From Roridomyces roridus (lineage: Eukaryota > Basidiomycota > Agaricomycetes > Agaricales > Mycenaceae): a stretch of DNA of 64,000 nt. Below are positions 33,224 through 44,587 of the stretch, piece by piece. Each line of letters begins with the position of its first letter. Positions within the stretch are counted from its first letter, which is position 1. The position numbers and the translations under genes are program-made. The stretch lies in contig JARKIF010000003.1 in NCBI GenBank assembly GCA_029378245.1, forward strand, positions 3,348,001-3,412,000, written 5' to 3'. Below the pieces are notes generated by a model. That model ran no database searches and was not told where the DNA came from. It was given only the letters and a program-made list of their open reading frames with translations.

Positions 33224-33923
33224 ATTAAGATAGCTGAGTATTGTAAGAAAAGATTCCGTAAAACTCCGGGGCCAAAAGTCGACGGGGGAGAGCAGGTAAA
33301 TTCATTTTAGGAGGTACAGGGAGTTTTAGGGCGTGATGGGACATATAGTAAGTCCACACAGTAGTATCATACACATAGAGGGCACTGCAGTGACCGACAT
33401 CGTCTAAATGCCGCCGGAAGTCGTTGCCAACATGCCGACATCACGGCAGTTTCGGCATCCAACTGTTGAATTGTACAAGTTCACAAGTGGGAAAAAATGT
33501 AGCACGCATTCGAAGCCAAAAAATGTAGCGCGTGCTGTCGAGTTAGCGCCGAAATAAAGTAGCGCTCTGGATCGGTCTCGGCCATCAAATATGTAGCGCG
33601 CATGTCCGGGAACAATTTGTAGCGCAACGTCAAAATAAAAATAGCGCACGATTCGCGTTTTTGCGCTACATTTTTTTCGAACTTTCAAACGTGAAAATGT
33701 AGCACAAAATCTGATTTTAGACTGAAAATGTAGTGCAAAACCTGTTTTTTTACGAAAATATGTTGTGCATGATTAAAAGTGCACTTTGACCGCCATAGAC
33801 GACCGGCTGAACTTGTGAATTCGAGTTTGACGCGTCGGTGGCCTTGTTCTACCCGGACTCTTGCCAATGAATTTTCGTCATAGGTAGGACAGGATATCAG
33901 GGAGTGTATAGTTTCAGTGTCAG

Positions 33924-36136
33924 TTAGACAACGATCTCCATCTTCTTCCCCTTGATATTCGTCCACTCCATTGTGAGCGCGCCGAAGAGGGAGAGACAGG
34001 CCATCGCGACGGCTACGTAGAAAGCTGCGACCAACGCCTGTACCATTCGTGATTTAGCATTCATTCATCCATTAGAGGAACGAACCTGATTATACACCTC
34101 CAAGACCTGGTGGAAGAACTGCGGGTCGATAGCGTCCCGGAGGTCCGTCGCACCGACACCGAGGACGAGCATCGGGTTGATACCAGGGACGTTCTTGACG
34201 AGTCCTTGAACGAGTTTATTCGTAAAGACATTTTGGCCGATTGAGACGAAGATCGCGCCACCTAAATTAAATTGTGTCAGAAGAAAAAAGAGACTTGTGG
34301 AGAAGTAGGAGGGAGGGAGGGCGCACCCAACGTCTGAGCAAACATGATCAAACTCGTCCCAACAGGCACGTCGCTCAAATCCAAAACGGCCTGCGCAGCC
34401 AACAAGGGCTGTTGCATACCGAGCCCGATACCCACCCCGCAGATGACCTCGTAGGGAAACCACCGGGTGTGTCCCGAGGTCGTGTTGAGTGTACAAAGGA
34501 GGCCCGCGCCGATGGCGGACAGGTTGGAGGAGAGGATCATGAGGGGTGTGTAGTACCTTGATAGAAAGGACTGTGTGAGTCGAGGAAAGAAGAAGGATAC
34601 ATAGTGAGGAGCACACACCCGATCCAGGTGATGAGTGCGCCGGCGAAGACAGACGTGACGATGAGAGAAAGGATCATCGGGAGATTGTCTATACCCGAGT
34701 GTATCGCCGACACGCCATGTATCGCTTGGAACCAAATCGGTAGCTACTCCCCTCAGTATATGCATACGAGGAGAGAATGACACGCACCCAGAAACTAAAA
34801 ATCATAAACGCACCCCCGCTGCAAATTGCAAAGAACACGCCACTCCAGATACTCCTTTTCTTGATGATCCTAGGCGGGATCGTAGCACCGTCACCCTTCC
34901 AAAGCTGCACAGCAACGAAAATGCTGATGAGGATACCGAAGAAAACGAAGAGAAGGATGATGCGCCAGGAATTCCAGGGGTACTTGGAACCGCCCCACTG
35001 CAGCGCAAGGAGCAGGGACACGATCGCGGGGATGAAGACGAGGGTGCCGTGGGGATCAAACAGGGCCAGGTGGGAAGCAAAGCTGTTGGCAGTGGACTTG
35101 CTGTCGATCGAGTGGCGCGGCATTTTGAATATGAAGATGACTACGGCGAGGGTGACTGCGCCGATCGGGAGGTTCTGCGTGCCTGTGAGTAAGTCGGGGA
35201 GAAGTGGGAGGAAGGCAAGGCGACGCACGATGTAGAAGCACCTGTATTTCGGGTGAGATTCACATTCAACACGAGAAGCGAGGGACACACCAACGCCAGC
35301 TGACCTTGTCGGTGAAAACACCTATAATGCTCAGTCTATCTCAAGCACCAGCCGAACAACACGTACCCCCCATTAGCGGGCCTGCGACGCTTGAGATCCC
35401 GTACATCCCACCTATAATGCCTGTGTACATCGGGCGCTTCGCCAGGGGGACGCTTCGGGAAATTATGATCATGGCCCCCGAGAAGATTCCCGAGCTGCCG
35501 ACACCCGCGAGTGCGCGGCCGACGATGAAGGCGTTCGAGTTTGGGGCAGCGCCACAGAGGAGGGAGCCTGCTTCGAAGAGGGTAATGGCGGTGACGAAGA
35601 CCCATTTTACAGGCAGGAAGGTGTAGAATTTACCAAAGAGGAGCTGGGTCGCGGCGTGTGTCTGTCCGTGGGGATTAGATATCGGAAAGGGGGTGAGGGG
35701 AGGATGGTACCAAGAGATAACTGTAGACGGGTCAGTGTTAACAGGCGAGGGAATCAAGGTCGTCACGTACGCAGAACCATACCACCCGACGTCGTCGAGG
35801 GAGTGAAATTGATCAGTTATGTGCGGGATCGCCGTGGCTATAACGCGGAGTGAGGTCGTGTCCATGAGGGAGCGAGAATCGCCCCTATGATCGTGTTATC
35901 CTGACTCTCGCTCAGTTCTTCTGTCGAAAAGGGAAATTGTAGACACCACACACCAAGGCCATTAGAAACACCGAAAGGCACAGAGAAATCGTAAGGAGAA
36001 CCAGCTTGAGTCCGCTCGGGTACTCCGGATCCTCGACCGCCACCTCGGAACTCGTTCCGACTACCGTCTTCTCTAGCTCCTGGGGTCCAGGTGCAGCGGT
36101 CGCGTCGGTCAGAGCAGTGTTCTTGCCGGAAGGCAT
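33924..36136 (-). CDS. MFS drug:H+ antiporter, DHA2 family
   Basis: Eleven exons total 1680 nt (559 residues, all phases consistent). A hydrophilic N-terminus ([12 protein letters not shown]) is followed by some 14 hydrophobic segments, the DHA2 layout. Family marks: [28 protein letters not shown] (antiporter motif region), [20 protein letters not shown] (motif B/C region), WRWCFYINLPIGAV. Proton-driven export of small hydrophobic compounds across the plasma membrane is the family role. It is divergent from the terpene synthase at 38265, which suggests export of that product (inference). Exon 3 is only 10 nt (35711-35720, coding YLL), exon 6 only 13 nt (35229-35241) and exon 5 31 nt. The junction after exon 1 inserts GDSRS, where relatives have a shorter join; splice choice there is less certain. 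Confidence 0.88.
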
Positions 36137-38211
36137 GATGCTGGGAGAAGAAAACGACAGTGGAACGTTGGGGCGTTGACTTGGAGGCGGGAAGGGTGTT
36201 TCCCAGCCCTGACTTGATACAAGAATTCTTTAGTACCCCGCGAAGACAAAGCCCAGTTGGTATGATGTGACGAGGCAGGTCGGCAGCACCGTCGGCATCA
36301 ACTGTCCGGCATCCTTCACATACGCGTCTTGACGGCAAGTGGCACTGCTACGTATGTTGCGCAGCATACCATGTGTCTTGCGCCGCACAATCAGACTATT
36401 GGAAGAACCTGGGTTGAAGTGAGTCGCATGGCGGCGGACGAGATGTAGCCGGATAACGTGACAGGTGTGATCCTGATGTGGCATCGCGGCAGTGGGTTTG
36501 ATGACTCAGGATTGATTGATGCGAGTTGAAATCCACCCAAGCCGGCATGTGAAATAGTCGAGACATGAGTGGATTACTCTCTCGAAAGCAACTCGAAAGA
36601 CTACTTAGAGGCTCAAGTTCCGTTCCAATTCCGAGCAAATTCCGAGTTCGGCGATGACCTGTGCTCAGGCGCTCTGCCTGGATAGCCATGTTTTTAGGTG
36701 GCGACGGCAGTCTTCCGCCGAAGTGCGAGCAGAGAGAGTGTGAGCGTGATTCTGATCAATCAATACGTAAGCTCGCGAGTCGCCTTGCTTCCGACCATCA
36801 TGTCCTCTTGCGAACGAGTCCCGAACGGGCTCTAACGGCCTCTGGCCGGAGGTGTTTGAACTCCTTCCTCGAGATACTATTCAAGGCGTCTTATCCGCCA
36901 ATCGTGATAGTAAATGCATCTTCGGTCAAATTGATGAAGTGAGTCATGATCATCTCCCCGCTCACTCCCATGGGCCATCCGTCTCCAAACTGAGTTTGCT
37001 ATGGGTCGAGTCCTGACCCCGACAAAGTGGTACCCTGGGAAGCTCAACACTCTTCTCTCTACTTGCCAAGAAAGGTCTGACCGCCTGGCGCCATGTATCT
37101 CGCGCGCTCTGCGCCAAGACAACGTCGGAGCTGACAACCGACCGTGCAGTGAGGCCCAGAATTCAAGCTTCATGGCATGCGAGTGAATTGTTTTGGGTAC
37201 GTTCCTCAAGTATTTCCGTATCAAGTCAAGTTCTCTGCTCATCATCCACTGGTCTTTCCGTGCAGCTGTCGGAGTCGTCGCCTGCGCCATCGTCGTCATC
37301 AACGCCTCCGATTGGGGCTGGGACTGTGCCTTCGGTGACGCAGGGGAACTCACGCCCCGTCGGGAATGCACCGAGTACCGTCGCTCGTGAGTCTGGCTGC
37401 GTGATCAATCACCATATTGAACTGATGCCCCCTTCCCCCAGCGCTGATTGCCTCGTTTCTAGTCATTTATCCATTCTGACGGTATGCCCTCCACCTGGCT
37501 CAGTACGTCTTTGCAGACCTGCGGCGATTCCAGCCTACCACTCTCCATAACCACTATGCGGCGGCTTCCCATTTCTGCACCATCGGGAAACGATGTTCAC
37601 CAACTCAACGTTCTGGCTACCTAAACCAGCCGACAAGCCCACTGGACTTTGTTGATCCCCGCGGAAACGACGTTTTGTCCCAGATCCACACAAGCGTGGT
37701 ATAAATTTATAATGGATATCGTAGCCCTCTGCGTGGAAGCTCGGAGGACCGTCGGCGGCGTATCACCATGTCACTTCTGGTCCCCCATTCGAAGAATGGC
37801 CGCCGACCTTGGATTCGAATTTGTAAGTCTCTCAGTACGAGACCTTGAGTTGGGTGAAATAAATTGATCAGCCACGGCACGCGTGGTCCGAATGCAGAAT
37901 TACTTCGCGCCTTCCATACGACTGCCACGGCGACATTAAATTATTAAACGACAGACAGCAACGTATTCTTTGCGCACACGGTACTCGGGGAAGCCTTTTA
38001 GGCCTCCGTTAGCGCCGTTATCCCTATCGGCGTATCCCTGCCGAGTCTGCCGACCCAATATTTGCCCCATTCAATTCACAGATGCATGCTGCATTGGAAG
38101 TTGAAGGCGCTCTGGATCCCGGGGTACCCGAGGATGTGCATGGGATTCCCGTCCGTGATCAATGAGCGCGCTCCGATTCTCCGACTGCTTAATGGGCTTG
38201 CTCTGGGCTCG
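36137..38211. other. intergenic between MFS and terpene synthase, with a gene remnant
   Basis: Divergent promoter space of 2.1 kb. At about 37148-37472 three short exons can be joined (HASELFW | LSESSPAPSSSSTPPIGAG... | PLIASFLVIYPF, stop), which looks like the Ser/Thr/Pro-rich, hydrophobic-ended tail of a GPI-type surface protein. No credible N-terminal part was found, so it is probably a remnant. Nothing else supported. Confidence 0.4.
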
Positions 38212-38220
38212 TATATAATA
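38212..38220 (+). promoter_or_regulatory. TATA box of the terpene synthase gene
   Basis: TATATAATA, 45 bp upstream of the ATG at 38265, in otherwise GC-moderate sequence. Confidence 0.6.
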
Positions 38221-38264
38221 TACGGCTCTCCCCCAAGAGTCCAACCCACTCTGCTCTCGCTGGC

Positions 38265-39432
38265 ATGCAAGTCTTCACGCTCCCCGACGTCCACGACCGC
38301 TGGCCTTTCCCACCGTTCCAAAACCGATGGGACGATGTCGTTTCACTGGAAAGCCTCCGTTGGGTCGAGAGTCTGGGGCTCCGCACCCCAGAGCAGCTCG
38401 AAAAGTTTCGAGCGGCACACTTTCACGGCATAGCGTCCATGGCATACCCACACGTGGTTGACCCAGAGCATTACCGTATCGCGTGCGATTTTGTCAACCT
38501 GCTGTTCCTGGTAGACGATATCACGGATGTGCTCGGTGCAGATGAGGTGCACAAATTGACCGTGATTGCATTGGATGCATTGAAGTGAGTGTTTCACCTT
38601 GCAGTGTTTTCGTGTATTGACGAATGAGTGCCCCAGAAATCCGACCGGCCAGGGAGACTCGGACGAGCATCCTTTCGCTAACATGCATCGCACGTCAGTC
38701 CCGATTATTTCATCCAACTGTCTGATCCACCAACACTCGGCCAATGATTCAAGCTTTGGACAACGCCTGCAATCTGTCCGCCCTTCAGCCTCAGTCCTGG
38801 ACAAATTCACGAACAATTATGACCTTTACCTCCGAGCAGTCATCGAAGAAGCTGAGGAACGAGATACTCTGAAAGTCAGGGATACCTTGACATCGTATTT
38901 GGAACTTCGACGCAACACCGGCGCCGTGACCTGCTGCTTCAACCTCCTCCTCCTCCCTTTCGACATTCCTGAGGATGTCTTGGCGGATCCACGCATTGCT
39001 CAGTTGGAGACCATTGGTTTGGATCTTGTTTGTGTGGGGAATGTGAGTTTACGATGAACGTGAATCCCGGATCGACTTTGTTGACTGTTGAAATCTTAGG
39101 ACATCCTATCCTTCAACGTCGAACAAGCCCGCGGGGACATCCACAACGCCGTCATAGTCGCAATGAAAGAACACGGACTCTCCGTCCAAGCAGCCATGGA
39201 TTTCATAGGGGCGTGGTATCACCGCAACACGGATGAATTCTGCGCGTTGATGCGCGACCTGCCTGAGTGCAAGGACCTCGAGACACGCAGTCAGTTGAAG
39301 AAATATGTAGCGGGACTGGCGGATTGGGTGACGGCGAATTATGAGTGGTGTTTGAGGAGTCGGAGATACGATCTTGATGATAAAGAGCTAGGGAAGGGTG
39401 GGTGGGTGGTGCCGTTATTGGAGAGGAAATGA
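38265..39432 (+). CDS. sesquiterpene synthase (class I terpene cyclase)
   Basis: Four exons (38265-38584, 38637-38693, 38754-39042, 39100-39432) total 999 nt, 332 residues, the usual size for fungal sesquiterpene synthases. The aspartate-rich motif is DDITD in LLFLVDDITDVL (about residue 85). The NSE triad is NDILSFNVE (about residue 222), created across the last intron. A C-terminal SRRY supplies the RY pair that senses diphosphate. These bind the Mg ions and the diphosphate of farnesyl diphosphate, which is ionised and cyclised; product identity cannot be read from sequence. The first motif has DD..D where many basidiomycete cyclases have D(D/E/N)xxD, so it is canonical. Intact as read. A TATA box lies 45 bp upstream. 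Confidence 0.93.
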
Positions 39433-39639
39433 AGAATAATTTGACTTGGAAGGCTGAATAAAATACTTAGAGATTCATGGAGCAAAATAGACATTCTGAA
39501 CAAAATAGACATTCTGAGCAGCAAGATAGAGACTCATGTATATGAGCACAATCACTTGTCAATGAGTACGAGGGTACATCTTGCCGCTTTGTTTCTTTGT
39601 TGAGCATCAGCGGACACACCGCCGGTTACCGCCGGGGGA
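39433..39639. other. 3' flank of terpene synthase
   Basis: Contains two adjacent copies of acaaaatagacattctga (39481-39520). No gene. Confidence 0.5.
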
Positions 39640-40140
39640 TTGCACCGTGAGCCACGCGTACGGCCTTTTCGGGGCGTCAACTTGTGTTGGTCCGCCGCCT
39701 CCAGAGATCTAGAAACGGAGATTCTCCAATGGCGGCATTCCGAGCCCATGTGGTAATTATTGAGATGTGGATGTTTCCTCCGTCTCCAACACATCTCACT
39801 GACCCCATACTCATCCTTGCATGTCAAGTATTTCAGCATAGCCGTTGCTGCCACGTGCCACCCACCAAGAACTCCACTAGACCAGAACCTGGCCCGTCAT
39901 CCGTCGGTAGACGGACCAGTCGATCTCGTCAAACTTCTCCCCACCAAAAAATTCGCCCGATTACATAAGAAATCCGCGCGTCCCCCGAAAGTTTGACGAG
40001 ATCGACCAGTCTGTCTGTCGACAATTCATAGACAGCTGGTTACGAGTCTAGAACTCCACCAATGAAAACATTTTGGTGTCTGATTCATTCGAAATCCCGA
40101 CTTTTTTTCTGCTCTAGGGATACCCAACCACAAAGATGTT
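39640..40140 (+). repeat. copy of the P450 promoter region, interrupted by a MITE
   Basis: 39640-39877 plus 40051-40140 align along their length with 44225-44525, the sequence just upstream of the P450 gene (shared ggcggcattccgag, cttgcatgtcaa, aactccaccaatgaaa, tgctcta.g.ataccc). No P450 coding follows it here, so this is an orphaned promoter duplicate, same orientation. Confidence 0.75.
39878..40050. mobile_element. 173 bp fold-back MITE with 9 bp TSD
   Basis: Flanked by GAACTCCAC on both sides (39869-39877 and 40051-40059). Ends TAGAC; the inner arms carry the long inverted match GACCAGTCGATCTCGTCAAA / its complement. The duplicate at 44225-44525 has a single uninterrupted caactccaccaatg, which is the empty site. 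Confidence 0.85.
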
Positions 40141-40899
40141 ACGAGTACTTATGTAATGAGCATAGCGAAATGGAATGAGTAATCGGTTCTTTCAAATTCT
40201 GCACCCCATCAGTTGAAAGCGGCTCTCGATCGCGTAAGGTTGATCTCTGCCTTTGTTTGTATTTATTTCTGTGATCTATCATTGATCAGTGATTTGTCAC
40301 ATTGTGTCACCATTCTTGATGTCACGGTCAGGCTGCCCGACCGTGACACGTCACGCTGTGACTCCCCCTGCCTCCTCCCGGGCAATGTCATTTTCAGCCT
40401 CAAACAATCCGACTACGACACTATCTCTTCAAATCCCCCACTCCATTGGTTTCATGCAGGATCACTACAATCTAGCGCCGGGAGGATAGAACATTTGATA
40501 AAAGCCTGCGCAGATTAGACATTTCCACAGCGTGCACCCATCTCCTTGGTCGAACCTGCGTGACTCGGAGTTCTGCACCCCAATAAGAACCATCGTTTAT
40601 TCTGGTCCGGACATGGAAAAGACTAACTCCCCAAGCATCTCGAAGGGAGGTCATTTGTGGAGCAGCATAACTAATGTTTTGATCGAAGGTAATTACTTGG
40701 CATCTACATTTTGGATAGAAACTGTTGTGCTGACAGGCCCACTTGTTGAAAAAGTCGGAGCAGCCCCGTTTCACAGGCGCCGCAAATCAATTGTGTTTAC
40801 AGGTCCAACAGGGCGCGCTCAGAGGGTTTTGGCAGTCATCAAGGTCGCACTGCACGCATTTATACACAGTCTGGAATCCCAAATTACACAAAATAAGTA
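40141..40899. other. intergenic, nothing recognised
   Basis: No gene or element ends found. Confidence 0.4.
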
Positions 40900-41110
40900 C
40901 GAGTTCTGCCGGAAACGGCATCATGCCAGGTTGAAGCATTCCTGTTGAGCTGTTGATTGAAGTGACGGTGCCGGGCCCTCCTCTGTGCAGGATCAGCCGT
41001 CACAAGCTGAAATACTCCCTTTGGAAAAACCTGAAGGAAGACAACCATTTGAGTCCACCAGATTTTTAAAACAAGGAATGCGGATATTATACCGTATTTG
41101 ATGAGGGTTG
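40900..41110 (-). pseudogene. P450 gene fragment (intron plus helix-C exon)
   Basis: On the minus strand this matches 45085-45270 of the P450 gene: shared catcaaatacggtat, ggtggactcaa, gctgatcctgcac and CTTCAATCA.CAGCTCAAC. It includes the region coding FNQQLN after the helix C arginines, but with changed splice borders and no flanking exons. It is an inverted, truncated duplicate. Confidence 0.75.
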
Positions 41111-42035
41111 CAGGACAGCATAGACCCAGGCTCGTATCTTCCCCTATTCGGGTCGCCGCATCAATCGCGGGCATTCAGTTCGAAGTAACCATCGAAACGC
41201 TAAGAGTACTCACCACATTGTGTGCGCCGACTGCAAGGAAGCTCTACGTCACCCCCCAACCGCCTCCGGTGCTGATCTGTGTTATGGATATGAGTGCATT
41301 CCGGGTATATCCTTGATTCCCTTCTCATCAGAAAATATTCTGACTCACCCGACGCGATCTCGGTTCGACTTCGGAACTGCACGCGCACGTGAGCGCGTTT
41401 GTCCCGCATCCGAGTGGAGTCATGGGAGAAATGACTCACCGGTAGTATATTAGCCGTAGATAGCCCCCGTTTTGAATCAGACCTCTTTGACTACTACCTT
41501 GACCATCTCTGTGTGATACTCACTGCGCGTGAACTCGATTTCTTGTTCCTTGACCTCACTGTCTTAATTGTAAGTAGCCTACAGTCTACTCTGGTTGCCC
41601 GAGTAAATAAGCACGTTGCTCGGCCTTCGGCAGTTCCGTCTCCGCACACTGCGTGTCGCCCAAGTGGTGAACTTGTAAGGATTTCCTTCGAACTCAACTG
41701 ACAGAGCTACATCTAGCCCTGTTCTACAACAATCTGCGAGTGCTTAGGTCGCTTTCCTCTCGCGGTCCGAGTAGGCCGCGAGTGCCCGGTGGGGGTTGAA
41801 ATTCCCAGAGCTTCAGTGGCAGGATCGGCGGAACGCAGATGGTCGAACCCAAGTAGAACCAGAAATCCCTGGCGATCAGTTCGTCGCTCCCTTCCCTGCG
41901 GCGGACCAGGACCCTGCCGGGGGCCGGGGCCCGTGCGGAGTTTTTGTAAGCAGGCTCAAGTTCGTAGTGTCATGATCTTGCAAAAGGAATTATGTGAGTA
42001 GTGGTCCTGGAGCGGATTCGCGGCGGGGACAAGCA
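41111..42035. other. intergenic, nothing recognised
   Basis: No supported gene. 41870-41945 is unusually GC-rich (repeated ccggg/ggccgg). Confidence 0.4.
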
Positions 42036-42890
42036 GGTTGCGGCAACTTTTTGGAAGCTGCGGCAAAGCGGTAACTACCGCACCGCAGTGCGGTACCTAA
42101 GCGGCGTGGCACTGCGGTAGTGTGACACCAGAAGCGGCAGTTGTAAAACTGCCGCACTTCTCTTCCAATTTTTTATTTTTGGGACAAACACACATTTGGA
42201 TAGCTCCTTCATTCTCACTCAACCCACCGGGGTCCGCTTCTCCATTCAACAGTTCAAACCCAAGATACGGCAATTTTAGGTAAACAAGTCAGAATGTCAG
42301 AATCAGTCTCAACAGTCCGGCAGCTCCTCTGAGTCTGTTGACGCCACTCTCAGAGTTCACTCAAGATCATTCAGAAAGCGGTAGCTGCGGTAGTTGGGCG
42401 GCAGTTCTGCGGTAGTTGGGCGGAACTCGGACAAGGTCGCCGAGGAAATGTTCAGTGCCTCGTCTTCACGGTTGATTTAAAGGCGTTCAAATCCTCGCAC
42501 ATCCTTCCTGATTGACCCACCATCTATCGGCGACGTACAGGGTCACAGGTTGTGAAGCATGCACCTTTGATTCCAGTCACCATTGACCCCGAGGCGCGAT
42601 CCAATATTTTTCGATTTACTCGGGCAAATGGTCGACGTGCAGCTACAGCGGCATTGGGAGATGCGAACGGCGATGGGTCCGTGAATAAACAACGCAAAAA
42701 GTAGTTGAACTGTGTATGTCTCGAATGTTATTTACGTAATTGTCTCCCTGCACTTGAACTTGAAGTGATACATCGTATATGTGGTAGCTATGTCTGGGGC
42801 CTACAAAAACTCCCGCACTACTGCCGCAGCGGTAGTTGCGGTAGGTGTGCGGCACGCAGCTGCGGTAGGCGGTAGGTATTTTTAAAGCAA
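42036..42890. mobile_element. probable hAT-like element with GCGGTAG arms
   Basis: Dense, irregular repeats of GCGGTA/TACCGC occur at 42040-42165 and, in mirrored form, at 42805-42885, with a lone pair at 42375-42425. This is the subterminal-repeat layout of a MITE or decayed hAT element. I could not fix the ends or a target duplication. Confidence 0.45.
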
Positions 42891-43702
42891 GGTGTTTTAT
42901 ACAGTCGAACTCTTCCCTGTTCATGTTGAACTCACGTATGGTAAAGTCGTTGTATGGACTTGCGAAGAACCGGGAATTGAGCCTGTTTCATCTCTTTCGA
43001 ATTCAGATTTATGAAGTAGTCTTCCTTCTGTATGAATCAGCTATGCATGCCAGTGTGAATGTATTGTATCTCGAGACCCCAAGAACAAAAAATCGAACGC
43101 GGTTCATCCATTTTTTAAACTGTACTTACATACGAGGGAAGGGATGTAACAGTAGGTATTTGGGAGCGTGGTCCACCGGGCGCAGAACCATGTCGGCGAT
43201 GGTGATGCTTCAAGACAAGAAGTGCGTACAAGTTGGTACAACGCGAATCAACCCAGAAATTCAAATCACTTCCGAGTCGCTGCCAACTACTGAGTCCCGA
43301 GGCTTTCACAGAGAATCTCAGATCTAGCTTTGAGCCGACTGGAATGTATCAACTATTGTCGCATGCCATTTGAAGGTTGAACTAGTAGTACCTACATGAA
43401 CCTCAGCTCCTTATAAGTTATGTGCTGTGGGCAACTTGAAGCTCCGGGACGGTGCATTTGTCTCGGAGGCATTTGTAGTCAGCGGACATACGGGGGCCTC
43501 CCTACTGTCCATTTGGACGCCCTTGGCTGCCCTCCGTCGTTCAAAACAGGCTCCAGTTCGAAGTACCCACTTTAGCCGATGTTGATTAAAATTGAATTAT
43601 CTCACGAGACACTCACTCTTTTGGAAAACGGACACCGTGGGGTGATTCTCCCAATGAGAGGCTAAGATTCCAGCTATTTGTTTCATTTTCAGTTTTATAC
43701 TA
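42891..43702. other. intergenic, nothing recognised
   Basis: No gene or element ends found. Confidence 0.4.
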
Positions 43703-43933
43703 CTGTACCATTTCGATCAATTCGAATGGTCACAAGTCACAAGCTCCATTTCATCCGGAATTTTTCATATGTCACAGGGTCACTGAGGCAATTTTGGCTC
43801 TGCCGAGGCGTGCCGGTGATAGCCGAGCTTAGCCGACGGATCAAATTGCCTTTTTGGGCTCGGCTACGAATGGTTCCATTCGTATGAAAAGTCACAGCCC
43901 AAAGTGCCATTCGAATTGATCGAAATGGTACAG
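43703..43933. mobile_element. 231 bp mariner-type MITE
   Basis: TA on both sides (43701-43702, 43934-43935); inverted ends CTGTACCATTTCGATCAATT, with at least 27 bp of match. Non-coding. It lies beside a third block of GCGGTAG arm repeats (43950-44065). Confidence 0.88.
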
Positions 43934-43944
43934 TACCTTTAGGC

Positions 43945-44070
43945 AAACTGCCGCAGCTGCGACCAAAGCGTGACACTGCGGTAGTGTGACATCAGTGCGG
44001 CAGCACGCGGTCCAGTGCGGTAGCTGCTGCGGTAGAAGTGCGGCAGTGCGGCAGTTTCTGTAAGCCCGTT
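43945..44070. repeat. GCGGTAG/TGCGGCAG irregular repeat block
   Basis: About ten copies of tgcggta or tgcggca in 120 bp, matching the arms at 42040-42165 (both contain gcactgcggtagtgtgacatcag or close). Probably one arm of a related element. Confidence 0.6.
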
Positions 44071-44224
44071 TGAATATATGACCAGATACCGTCGAAACTG
44101 AGCTTGTGACCGTCCGGAGCTGTGCGCTCTTACTTGCACCTTCTTTGCATTCAGTTAGAGAGCCGTCGTACATAAGTAACGGCCATTCAAGTAGCGACTT
44201 TGCGCGCGCCGACACATCCACCCA

Positions 44225-44587
44225 TTACGTGATACGAGCTTTGCGGGACCCGTCAGCTTGTGCTAGTTTGCGGTCTCCTGAGAAAGGGGAACTCAATTCT
44301 CAAACGGCGGCATTCCGAGGCCATGTGTTACTTATCGAGCTCCGTCTCAGCCACAGCTGACTGACCCTATGCTCGTGCTTGCATGTCAATTATCTCAGAA
44401 CAGCCGTTGTCGCCGTGTGTCACCACCCACCAACAACTCCACCAATGAAACCATTTCCGTGTGTGATCCCTTCCCACTCATTCGGGATCCCGAGTTTTGT
44501 TTTTGCTCTATGAATACCCCAAGCTTGGCGGACACTTAAAGCGCTCGCCGAAGCATGCCGTGACAAGTACTGACTCCCACCTTTACC
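44225..44587 (+). promoter_or_regulatory. P450 promoter region
   Basis: Upstream region of the P450 gene, duplicated at 39640-40140 (see there). It holds no clear TATA box; conservation between the two copies is strongest at ggcggcattccgag and aactccaccaatgaaa. Confidence 0.5.

Larger units (their letters stand above)
28262..33348. mobile_element. pogo-like (Tc1/mariner superfamily) transposon with long TIRs and two genes
   Basis: The element begins CTATATGTCCCATCACGCCC, ends with its inverse, and is flanked by TA on both sides (28260-28261 and 33349-33350), the Tc1/mariner signature. The inverted repeats are about 330 bp (28262-28596 against 32569-33348 after removing a MITE) and nearly identical by eye, so the copy is recent. 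Each repeat contains the same ATG context (ATGGCCCTCCCGTTG). It carries a DDE transposase gene (28540-31675) and, converging on it with a 40 bp gap, a coiled-coil gene on the other strand (32483-31716). It is itself interrupted by hAT-type elements at 29206-29843 and 32789-33223. Confidence 0.9.
27847..33798. mobile_element. outer element of a nest: 865 bp long-TIR element with GCGCTACATT repeats
   Basis: Ends are CTATGGCGGTCAAAGTGCAC in inverted orientation, with ACGA on both flanks (27843-27846 and 33799-33802), a possible 4 bp duplication. Each arm (about 27847-28130 and 33480-33798) is rich in GCGCTACATTT or its complement and variants (GTAGCAC, GTAGTGC), spaced 25-45 bp apart. Without the 5.1 kb element lodged in it the whole is about 865 bp and non-coding. 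The superfamily is not assigned; a 4 bp duplication would fit Ginger or Sola types. Confidence 0.65.
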
